From the NCBI RefSeq assembly GCF_016595275.2, contig NZ_JAENIQ020000001.1, positions 124,001 to 188,000 on the forward strand: DNA of 64,000 nucleotides. The letters are read 5' to 3'. The notes below the pieces were generated by a model. That model did no database searches and was not told the origin of the DNA. It worked only from the letters and a program-made list of their open reading frames with translations. This DNA is from Corynebacterium pygosceleis (GTDB lineage: Bacteria > Actinomycetota > Actinomycetes > Mycobacteriales > Mycobacteriaceae). A program made the position numbers and the translations under genes. Shown in pieces: positions 57,332-64,000 of this stretch (positions within the stretch are counted from its first letter, which is position 1; each line of letters begins with the position of its first letter).

Positions 57332-58483
57332 ATGACGCACAGAATGATCTTCAACCAGACCTCCTACTTCGGCCGTGGTGCGATCTCGAATCTCGTTCCG
57401 GAACTTCGTTCCCGCAACCTGAACAAGGTGCTGCTCATCACCGACGCGATCCTCCTGGAGACCGGGGTGACCGCGAAAATCACCGATCTGCTCGATGACG
57501 CAGGATTCCCCTACGAGATCTTCAGCGACGTCCGCCCCAATCCCCCCGTGGAGAACGTCAAGGCCGCGGTTGAGGCGTTCAGGGAATGCGGTGCGGACGC
57601 ACTGATCGGACTCGGCGGCGGCTCACCGCAGGACACCGCCAAGGCGGTGGGCATCATCGCCGCCAACCCGGAGTTCGCCGACGTCGTCTCCCTGGAGGGC
57701 GTCGCGGACACCAAGAACCCGTCGGTGCCGATCATCGGCATCCCGACCACCGCCGGCACCGCCTCGGAGACGACGATCAACTACGTCATCACCGACACGG
57801 AGAACCAGCGGAAGTTCGTGTGCGTCGACCCGCACGACATCCCCGTCCTGGCGATCGTGGATCCCGATCTGACCGATTCGATGCCACGCGGACTCAAGGC
57901 CGCGACCGGTCTCGACGCCCTCACACACGCCATCGAGGGGTACATCACGAAGGGCGCCTGGGAGCTGTCCGACTCCGTCCACATGACCGCCATCCGGATG
58001 GCAGCGGAAAACCTGGAGAAGTCCCTCGAGGGCGATGCCGAGGCGGGAGAGAAGATGGCCTACGCCAGTTACATCGCGGGCATGGGCTACTCCAATGTCG
58101 GCCTCGGCCTGGTGCACGGGATGGCGCACCCTCTCGGCGGCCGCTACCACGCACCGCACGGGGTGGCCAACGGCATCCTCCTAGCCCCGGTCATGCGCTA
58201 CAACGCCGAGTACTCCGGAGAGAAGTACCGCGACATCGCCGACGCCTTCGGGGTCAGGGACGCCTACGACATGCCGCTCGACGAGGCCCGCAAGGCCGCG
58301 TGTGACGCTGTCGCCGATCTGACGGTACGGGTCGGGAACCCGACGAGGATCTCCGAGGTCGGGGTCGATGAGTCCGGCCTGGACGCCCTGGCCGACGACG
58401 CGTTCGCCGACGTCTGCACCCCGGGCAATCCGCGCGAGGCCACCCGTGACGAGATCCGGGAGATCTACGCCTCACTGCTCTGA
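57332..58483 (+). CDS. fucO: Lactaldehyde reductase
   Basis: Reduces L-lactaldehyde, from fuculose 1-phosphate cleavage, to 1,2-propanediol with NADH, or runs in reverse when oxygen is present. Iron-containing alcohol dehydrogenase, 383 residues, same length as E. coli FucO. NAD-binding GLGGGSPQDTAKAVG and PTTAGTASETT. Iron ligands lie in GLDALTHAIEGY (Asp, His) and HGMAHPLGGRYHAPHG (two His). The cluster with fucI and fucA supports this specificity over a general iron-dependent alcohol dehydrogenase. Confidence 0.9.
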   Translation: MTHRMIFNQTSYFGRGAISNLVPELRSRNLNKVLLITDAILLETGVTAKITDLLDDAGFPYEIFSDVRPNPPVENVKAAVEAFRECGADALIGLGGGSPQDTAKAVGIIAANPEFADVVSLEGVADTKNPSVPIIGIPTTAGTASETTINYVITDTENQRKFVCVDPHDIPVLAIVDPDLTDSMPRGLKAATGLDALTHAIEGYITKGAWELSDSVHMTAIRMAAENLEKSLEGDAEAGEKMAYASYIAGMGYSNVGLGLVHGMAHPLGGRYHAPHGVANGILLAPVMRYNAEYSGEKYRDIADAFGVRDAYDMPLDEARKAACDAVADLTVRVGNPTRISEVGVDESGLDALADDAFADVCTPGNPREATRDEIREIYASLL

Positions 58484-58681
58484 TCCCGACCCGCCCCTCC
58501 GGGAGCGGGGACACGGCCCGGCTCCCGTCGGGCGTGACCCGCACCTGCCGCCCCCGCCCCGCAGCGTGGGCGGCGGAGGCGGCGGGGCACACCGGCCAGC
58601 TCCCGCCCCGCCCCACCTCAAGGCGGATGCCGTGGTCATCCGGGACGCCCGGTACCGGCCTTTCTTGCTAGTGTTGCCGTC

Positions 58682-58882
58682 ATGAAGCAGAGAAACGGCA
58701 TCACCAGGGTTGAACTGACGATCTCCAGCATCGCGTTCGGCCTTCTGCTGGCGTGGAGCGCCGGGTACATCAACATCGACCGGCCCCTCATTTCGGTGTG
58801 CGCCGCGGTGGCCGTCTGCGGACTGTGCTACCTCATCTTCTGGTTGACGGTGAAGGCCTACAGGCGCTTCTTCCACGGCTAG
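58682..58882 (+). CDS. Small two-helix membrane protein in the fuc locus
   Basis: 66 residues, two membrane segments (LTISSIAFGLLLAWSAGYI and ISVCAAVAVCGLCYLIFWL) and a basic end (KAYRRFFHG). Not recognised. A hairpin that fits a terminator follows at once (58911-58944), so it may be an independent or end-of-operon gene and not part of the fucI transcript. No link to fucose use is shown except position. Confidence 0.55.
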   Translation: MKQRNGITRVELTISSIAFGLLLAWSAGYINIDRPLISVCAAVAVCGLCYLIFWLTVKAYRRFFHG

Positions 58883-58910
58883 CCGGAGTCTCCCCCCGAA
58901 TCCCCGCCCG

Positions 58911-58948
58911 CCCCGCACCTCGAGCCCGTGCCCGAGGTGCGGGGCTTT
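58911..58948 (+). terminator. Terminator after the small membrane protein gene
   Basis: CCCCGCACCTCG (58911-58922) pairs perfectly with 58933-58944 around a 10-nt loop, and CTTTC follows. It separates this unit from fucI. Confidence 0.75.
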
Positions 58949-59034
58949 CGCATGTCTCCGGCCCATTCCGGGCGTTCAGGGGCGCCAGCCCCCACGGCGG
59001 GACACACCGGAACGCCCGGACGCCGTGGCATGGA

Positions 59035-59287
59035 ATCACATAATGTGATCGCTCCCATATGACCCAAACGGACAGATGACCCCGTCGACAAAACCCGGAA
59101 AAGTGGCGCTGAACTGCCCATACTTAACCAGTGTTACAGATCACCCTTGACACCCCGAGGTCCTGCACGTCACACTCAGGTAAGAGCGTTCACATAAGTG
59201 AACCTACGGTGACAGCAGATCTGAATAAAGCAGTTCACAGCACATTCAGATACTGGGATCGTTCACACAATCTGGAAAGGATCCATC
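59035..59287 (+). promoter_or_regulatory. fucI control region with several palindromes
   Basis: Four elements precede fucI: a 15-bp palindrome ATCACATAATGTGAT (59035-59049); a GlxR-like site with GTG (59131-59133) and TCAC (59141-59144) half-sites over 59130-59145; GTTCACATAAGTGAAC (59188-59203); and an 8-bp inverted repeat ATCTGAAT/ATTCAGAT (59219-59226 with 59244-59251). TTCACA repeats at 59189, 59234 and 59262. AAAGGA precedes the fucI ATG. The arrangement suggests catabolite control plus a specific regulator, whose gene is not in the window. Confidence 0.6.
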
Positions 59288-61057
59288 ATGACCAACCATC
59301 CGGCAATCGGTATCCGTCCCCTCATCGACGGTCGTCTCGGCGGCGTACGGGAGTCCCTGGAGGACCAGACCATGGAGCTCGCGCAGAACGTCGCGAAGCT
59401 GCTGCGCGAGAACATCCGCTACACCGACGGTGAACCGGTCGAGGTCGTCATCGCCGACACCACGATCGGTGGCGCCGCGGAGGCCGCGGCCTGCAAGAGG
59501 AAGTTCGACGCCCACAACGTCGGCGCCGACCTGACCGTCACCTCCTCCTGGAACTACGTCACCGAGGTCATGGACCTCGACCCCTCCATCCCCCACGCCA
59601 TCTGGGGCTTCAACGGCACCGAGCGTCCCGGCGCGGTCACCCTCGCCGCCGCACTGGCGGCCTACACGCAGCTGGGCATCCCGGCCTTCGGCATCTACGG
59701 TCACGACGTCCAGGACGCCTCCGATGACGGACTGACCGATGACGTCGTCGCGCAGATCCTCAAGTTCGCGCGCGCCGCCATCGCCGTCGGTCAGATGAAG
59801 GGCCGCAGCTACCTCGCCATGGGCACGGTGTCCATGGGTATCGCGGGCTGCCGCGTCCCCGAGGTCGACATCCTCAAGTACCTGGGACTGAAGTCCGAGT
59901 ACATCGACATGATCGAGTTCGACCGCCGCATCACCCACGGCATCTACGACAAGGACGAGTACGAGATCGCCCGCAGGTGGGTGCGGGAGAACCTCGTCGA
60001 GGGTGAGAACCCCAACCCGGAGGACAACCGACTCTCCGAGGCCGAGTACGAGGAGCAGTGGGACTACATCACCAAGATGACCCTCGTCGCCAACGACCTC
60101 ATGAACGGAAACCCGAAGCTCAAGGAGATGGGCTTCGCCGAGGAGGCCCACGGTCACGACGCCATCGCCGCCGGTTTCCAGGGTCAGCGCCAGTGGACGG
60201 ACTACAAGCCCAACGGCGACCTGCTGGAGACCATCCTCAACACCAGCTTCGACTGGAACGGCAAGCGTCAGCCCTCCATCCTCGCGACCGAGGGTGACGT
60301 CCTCAACGGCCTGGCCATGCTGCTCAACAACCTGCTCACGAACCGCGCCCAGCTGTTCAGCGACGTCCGCACCTACTGGTCCCCGGAGGCGGTCAAGCGG
60401 GTCACCGGTCACGAGCTCAGCGGCCACGCGGCCAACGGTTTCGTGGATCTGCGCAACTCCGGCGCCACCGCACTCGACGGCGCGTGCGGCGCGAAGGACG
60501 CCGACGGCAACCCCACGATCAAGCCCTGGTGGGAGATGACCGACGAGGACATCGAGGCCGACATCAAGGCCAGCACGTTCCACGCGGCCATCAAGGAGTA
60601 CTTCCCGGGCGGCGGCTTCTCCACCCACTTCAACACCCCGGGCGACCTCCCGGTCACGGCCTCCCGCCTGGTGATGGTGGACGGACTGGGCCTCGCGCTC
60701 CAGGTCTCGGAGGGCTGGACGGTCGAGGTTCCCGACGACGTCCGCGACGCCATCGCCGACCGCACCAACCCGACCTGGCCGACCACCTTCTTCGCCCCGC
60801 GTCTCACGGGTGAGGGCGCACACCGCAGCGTCTACGACTGGATGGACAACTGGGGTGCGAACCACACGGCGACGGGCTACGGCCACTTCGGCGACGAGCT
60901 GCTGACCCTGGCGTCGATGCTCCGCATCCCGGTGTTCATGCACAACATCGAGCCGGAACGCATCTTCCGCCCGCGGGCCTGGTCCAGCTTCGGCACCACC
61001 GATCTGGAGAGCGCGGACTTCCGGGCCTGCGCGAACTTCGGGCCCCTGTACCGCTGA
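59288..61057 (+). CDS. fucI: L-fucose isomerase
   Basis: Converts L-fucose to L-fuculose (also D-arabinose to D-ribulose) with Mn2+. 589 residues, normal length. Start at 59288 after AAAGGA. Family segments: [21 protein letters not shown] at the N-terminus, the metal-binding Glu/Asp region [22 protein letters not shown] and [16 protein letters not shown] in the middle, and [23 protein letters not shown] near the C-terminus. First gene of fucI-fucK-fucA-transporter. Confidence 0.95.
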   Translation: MTNHPAIGIRPLIDGRLGGVRESLEDQTMELAQNVAKLLRENIRYTDGEPVEVVIADTTIGGAAEAAACKRKFDAHNVGADLTVTSSWNYVTEVMDLDPSIPHAIWGFNGTERPGAVTLAAALAAYTQLGIPAFGIYGHDVQDASDDGLTDDVVAQILKFARAAIAVGQMKGRSYLAMGTVSMGIAGCRVPEVDILKYLGLKSEYIDMIEFDRRITHGIYDKDEYEIARRWVRENLVEGENPNPEDNRLSEAEYEEQWDYITKMTLVANDLMNGNPKLKEMGFAEEAHGHDAIAAGFQGQRQWTDYKPNGDLLETILNTSFDWNGKRQPSILATEGDVLNGLAMLLNNLLTNRAQLFSDVRTYWSPEAVKRVTGHELSGHAANGFVDLRNSGATALDGACGAKDADGNPTIKPWWEMTDEDIEADIKASTFHAAIKEYFPGGGFSTHFNTPGDLPVTASRLVMVDGLGLALQVSEGWTVEVPDDVRDAIADRTNPTWPTTFFAPRLTGEGAHRSVYDWMDNWGANHTATGYGHFGDELLTLASMLRIPVFMHNIEPERIFRPRAWSSFGTTDLESADFRACANFGPLYR

Positions 61058-61096
61058 TCCCCCGCCCATCCCCCCACTGAAGTAAGGAAGACTGTC

Positions 61097-62557
61097 ATGT
61101 CCCCGAGCCAGTACGCCGCCGTAGCCCTCGATCTCGGTTCCTCCAACGGCCGCGCGATCGTCGGAGTGCTCAACGGCGGAACCCTGAAAATGCAGGAAGC
61201 CCATCGTTTCCCGCACAAGGTGGACACCGTTGACGGCGCGCTGGCCTGGGACATCGACCGTCTCCTGGACGGCGCGATCGCGGGAATCACCATCGCCCGG
61301 ACCCGTGTCCCGATCGCCATCAGCTCGATCGGTGTCGACAGCTGGGGTGTCGACTACGCGCTCGTCAAGGAGGACGGCCAGGTCGCGCTCCCGGTCCGGT
61401 CGTACCGCGACACCCGCATGGCGGAGCACCGCGAGAAGTTCAACGAGGCTCTGCCCGCGGAGCGGGCCTTCGCGCTCACCGGCATCCAGCCCGCAGACAT
61501 CAACACGGCGAACCAGTTGTTCGCCGATCTCCGGCAGCACCCGGAGCTCGTCGACTCCGTCGAACGGGTCCAGCTGCTCCCCGACTACTTCGCGTCCCTG
61601 CTGTGCGGGGAACAGGCCCACGGTCGCGCGATCTCATCCACCACCGGTCTGGCCACTCCGGGGGCCGCCACGTGGTCGGATGAGGTGCTCGACGCACTCG
61701 GAATCCCCCGGCGGTGGTTCTCCGACATCTCCCGTGACTCCATGGTCCTGTGCCCCGAGACCATCACCGGGATCCCCATGGTCCGCCCCGGCGGACACGA
61801 CACCGCCTGCGCCGTCCACGCCATCCCGCACGACGGAGTGTCCGCCGAGGAATCGGTGTTCATATCCTGCGGGTCCTGGACCCTGGTCGGCGCCTGCACC
61901 GACGAACCCGTGCTCAGCGACGCCTGCTTCACCAGCGGCTTCACCAACGAGGTCCGTATCGACGGCGGCATCCGACTCCTCAAGAACATCACCGGCCTGT
62001 GGATCCTGCAGGACTGCATGCGCGCCTGGCAGCAGGCGGGGAAGAGCACCGACCTGCCGGCACTCCTGGTCTCCGCGGAATCCGCTCCCAGCATGGGGGT
62101 GGTCTTCGATCCGAATGACGAGGTGTTCACCACGCCCGGCGACATGCCGGAGAAGATCCACGACCGGATGCGGGAACTGTACGGCCGGGAGCCGGAGAGC
62201 ACCGGCCAGCTCATCCGCCTCATCCTCGAGTCGCTGGCCATCGCGCACGCCACCGCGATCTCCGAGGTCACCGACCTGACCGGGGCCCGCCCCAAGGTGG
62301 TCAACATCGTCGGCGGCGGTTCCCGGAACGGTCTGCTCTGCCAGATGACGGCCTCCGCCACGGGACTGCCGGTCCTGAGCGGCCCCGCGGAGGCGTCCGC
62401 GGCCGGCAACCTGCTCAGCCAGTTCGAGGCCATCGGCGCTATCGAACCGGGTGAACGCGACGGGATCATACAGCGTTCGTTCACCCCGCTCCGGTTCGAA
62501 CCGCGTGACCCGACCCGCTGGAACGACATGCGCAGGCGCCTCGCAGAGGTCCGATGA
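61097..62557 (+). CDS. fucK: FGGY sugar kinase, probable L-fuculokinase (rhamnulokinase-like)
   Basis: Phosphorylates L-fuculose at C1. 486 residues, FGGY fold. The N-terminus AAVALDLGSSNGRAIVG and the VDSWGVDYALV segment are more like RhaB (rhamnulokinase) than E. coli FucK, and TACGSWTLVG-like ISCGSWTLVGA and NIVGGGSRNGLLCQM are the ATPase sites. Because the neighbours are fucI and fucA it is assigned to L-fuculose, as in other RhaB-like fucokinases. A role on L-rhamnulose is possible. It follows fucI by 39 bp. Confidence 0.85.
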   Translation: MSPSQYAAVALDLGSSNGRAIVGVLNGGTLKMQEAHRFPHKVDTVDGALAWDIDRLLDGAIAGITIARTRVPIAISSIGVDSWGVDYALVKEDGQVALPVRSYRDTRMAEHREKFNEALPAERAFALTGIQPADINTANQLFADLRQHPELVDSVERVQLLPDYFASLLCGEQAHGRAISSTTGLATPGAATWSDEVLDALGIPRRWFSDISRDSMVLCPETITGIPMVRPGGHDTACAVHAIPHDGVSAEESVFISCGSWTLVGACTDEPVLSDACFTSGFTNEVRIDGGIRLLKNITGLWILQDCMRAWQQAGKSTDLPALLVSAESAPSMGVVFDPNDEVFTTPGDMPEKIHDRMRELYGREPESTGQLIRLILESLAIAHATAISEVTDLTGARPKVVNIVGGGSRNGLLCQMTASATGLPVLSGPAEASAAGNLLSQFEAIGAIEPGERDGIIQRSFTPLRFEPRDPTRWNDMRRRLAEVR

Positions 62558-62622
62558 CGCATCCGGTGCCGCCCCGTGCGGCACCACACCATCACTCTCA
62601 TCCAATGAAAGGAACACCCAGA

Positions 62623-63288
62623 ATGTCCCACACCGAGTACTCCCACCAGGAACTGCGCGAAGCCATCTGCAAGGTGGGCTACATGCTGTGGTCACGGACC
62701 ATGGTCGCCGCCAACGACGGCAACATCACCGCCAAGGTCGACGACGACCACATCCTCTCCACCCCGACCGGCGTCTCCAAGGGACAGCTCACCCCGGACA
62801 AGCTCATCGTCATGAACCTGGACGGTGACATCGTCGAGCCCGCGCCCAGCGGAATCCACAAGCCGACGAGTGAAGTGAAGATGCACCTGCGGATGTACCG
62901 CGTGAACCCCGACATCAAGGCCTGCGTGCACGCGCACCCGCTGCACGGCACCGCCTTCGCCATCAAGGGCGAGGCACTGACCAAGAAGATGATGCCTGAA
63001 TCGGTCATCGCCATGCCGGAGATCCCGCTGGCTCCGTACGGCACCCCCTCCACCGAGGCGGTCCCGGATTCCGTGGAGCCCTTCGCCTTCACCCACAAGG
63101 TGGCACTCCTGGAACAGCACGGCGCACTGAGCTGGGGTTCCGATGTCTGGGACGCCTACTTCCAGATGGAGCGCCTCGAGTACACGGCTCAACTGACATT
63201 CCTCACGCGCCTGATCAACGGCGAACGCGAACTGCCCGCCGACGAGATCGAGAAGCTCATCGGCATGCGCGCACAGTACGGACTCTGA
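62623..63288 (+). CDS. fucA: L-fuculose-1-phosphate aldolase
   Basis: Class II zinc aldolase that splits L-fuculose 1-phosphate into dihydroxyacetone phosphate and L-lactaldehyde. 221 residues from the ATG at 62623 (AAAGGA upstream). A start at 62554 would add unlikely residues. Zinc ligands are in CVHAHPLHGTAFA (HxH) and EQHGALSWG. The catalytic Glu lies in PTSEVKMHLRMY. NDGNITAK near the N-terminus binds phosphate. The product lactaldehyde is the substrate of fucO. Confidence 0.93.
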   Translation: MSHTEYSHQELREAICKVGYMLWSRTMVAANDGNITAKVDDDHILSTPTGVSKGQLTPDKLIVMNLDGDIVEPAPSGIHKPTSEVKMHLRMYRVNPDIKACVHAHPLHGTAFAIKGEALTKKMMPESVIAMPEIPLAPYGTPSTEAVPDSVEPFAFTHKVALLEQHGALSWGSDVWDAYFQMERLEYTAQLTFLTRLINGERELPADEIEKLIGMRAQYGL

Positions 63289-63334
63289 CGGTCCACCCAC
63301 CCCTCCCACATGCGGACGTTGAAGGACAAAGACC

Positions 63335-64000
63335 ATGACCCATTCATCTCCCCCCACCACGCCCACCGCGAGCACTGAACCACCGCGGACGAAACCGATC
63401 GTCTACGTTTTCGCGGTCCTGGGCGGACTGGCGGGCCTCCTGTACGGCTACGACTCGGGTGCCATCTCGCTGGCTCTGCCGGACATCACGAGCCAGTTCG
63501 GACTGAACCCGACAGCGGAAGGCCTGATCGTCTCGTTCCTGCTGTTCGGCGCGCTCCCCTCCATCGCGGTGGCGACCGCCTTCGAGAAGAAGATCGAGCG
63601 ACGGAACCTCCTCGTCGTCGGAGCGGTCATCTTCGGTGTCGGTTCACTCGGCTGTGCACTCGCACCGAACCCGGAGACGCTGATGGCCTTCCGGTTCATG
63701 CTCGGCATGGCGGCCGGTATCGCCAACATGTTCGGCCTCATCTACCTCTCGGAGATCGCCCCGGCGCACCTGCGCGGCATGATGGCCTCGCTGTACCAGC
63801 TCTCCGTGAACTTCGGCATCCTGACCTCGTACGCCGTCGGACACTACTTCTCCCTCACCGACCGGTGGCAGTGGACCCTCGGCCTCGGTCTGGTTCCCGC
63901 CCTCATCTTCGGTATCGGTATGGCACTGTCCCCCCAGTCCCCGCGGTGGCTGATCCGGGACGGACAGATCGAGAAGGCACGCAAAACCCTCAGCCGGGTC
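63335..64000 (+). CDS. Sugar-porter MFS transporter, 5' part (cut by window end)
   Basis: Probable L-fucose importer. 222 residues are visible from the ATG at 63335 with GAAGGA upstream; the frame is open at the edge. After a 20-residue Ser/Thr/Pro N-terminus come six membrane segments, starting [18 protein letters not shown]. Sugar-porter family marks are [26 protein letters not shown] and [12 protein letters not shown] (the PESPR-type motif with Glu replaced by Gln). The GRR motif is ERRN. It belongs to the sugar-porter branch and not to the FucP (fucose:H+) branch. Confidence 0.88.
   Translation, partial: MTHSSPPTTPTASTEPPRTKPIVYVFAVLGGLAGLLYGYDSGAISLALPDITSQFGLNPTAEGLIVSFLLFGALPSIAVATAFEKKIERRNLLVVGAVIFGVGSLGCALAPNPETLMAFRFMLGMAAGIANMFGLIYLSEIAPAHLRGMMASLYQLSVNFGILTSYAVGHYFSLTDRWQWTLGLGLVPALIFGIGMALSPQSPRWLIRDGQIEKARKTLSRV

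Noticed and set aside
59246..61621. 791-residue open frame antisense to fucI and fucK
   Set aside because: Spans two well-supported genes; composition is that of an antisense shadow in GC-rich DNA.

Overview
The window looks like chromosomal DNA of a high-GC Corynebacterium. Three things point there. Two biotin-dependent carboxylase beta subunits (accD1/dtsR1 and dtsR2) sit with the small epsilon subunit accE, the AccBC alpha subunit and birA. Pyruvate carboxylase lies beside a prpDBC methylcitrate operon and a PrpR-type regulator. The order upp, phosphohexomutase, M20 amidohydrolase, lpdA and pyc matches, from memory, the C. glutamicum region between trpS and birA. No rRNA, tRNA, CRISPR array, insertion sequence or prophage was seen.

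Layout: (1) 1-14,000 is a conserved carboxylase and housekeeping block: birA, accD1, dtsR2, accE, a phospholipase-D-type cardiolipin synthase, maf, a secreted cyclophilin lipoprotein, small conserved proteins, a Cj0069-family ATP-grasp-like protein, a rhodanese and accBC. (2) 14,000-29,700 is central metabolism: glpK, a Fic protein whose 3' end runs antisense into glpK, pyc, the prpD-prpB-prpC operon with divergent prpR across a palindromic operator, lpdA and an amidohydrolase. (3) 29,900-38,800 holds a phosphohexomutase, upp, a two-gene helical-protein/NlpC-P60 module, a protein with an internal duplication, adenosine deaminase, a D-Ala-D-Ala carboxypeptidase and a BrkB/YihY membrane protein. 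(4) 39,000-46,800 is an accessory envelope island: three paralogous secreted Ig-repeat proteins and an LD-carboxypeptidase. (5) 46,800-55,000 has trpS and a CobN/ChlI/ChlD-type metal chelatase set split by an Abi-type HEPN gene that is preceded by a candidate structured RNA. (6) 55,000-56,700 is a mycothiol-dependent formaldehyde detoxification pair. (7) 57,300-64,000 is an L-fucose utilisation cluster: fucO, a small membrane protein, fucI, a sugar kinase, fucA and a sugar-porter MFS gene cut by the window end.

How the genes work together: AccBC with AccD1 and AccE would make malonyl-CoA, and DtsR2 is the partner beta subunit for other acyl-CoAs. BirA would biotinylate AccBC and Pyc. The prp genes would convert propionyl-CoA plus oxaloacetate to pyruvate and succinate under PrpR control, while Pyc refills oxaloacetate. 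The fuc genes would take L-fucose to dihydroxyacetone phosphate and L-lactaldehyde, which FucO reduces. Palindromes and GlxR-like TGTGA/TCACA sites lie upstream of accD1 and fucI.

The least ordinary items are the Abi/HEPN gene with its structured upstream RNA between cobN and the chelatase ATPase genes, and the three Ig-repeat proteins, which share an N-terminal two-cysteine domain and a C-terminal L-F-x-F-L motif instead of LPXTG.
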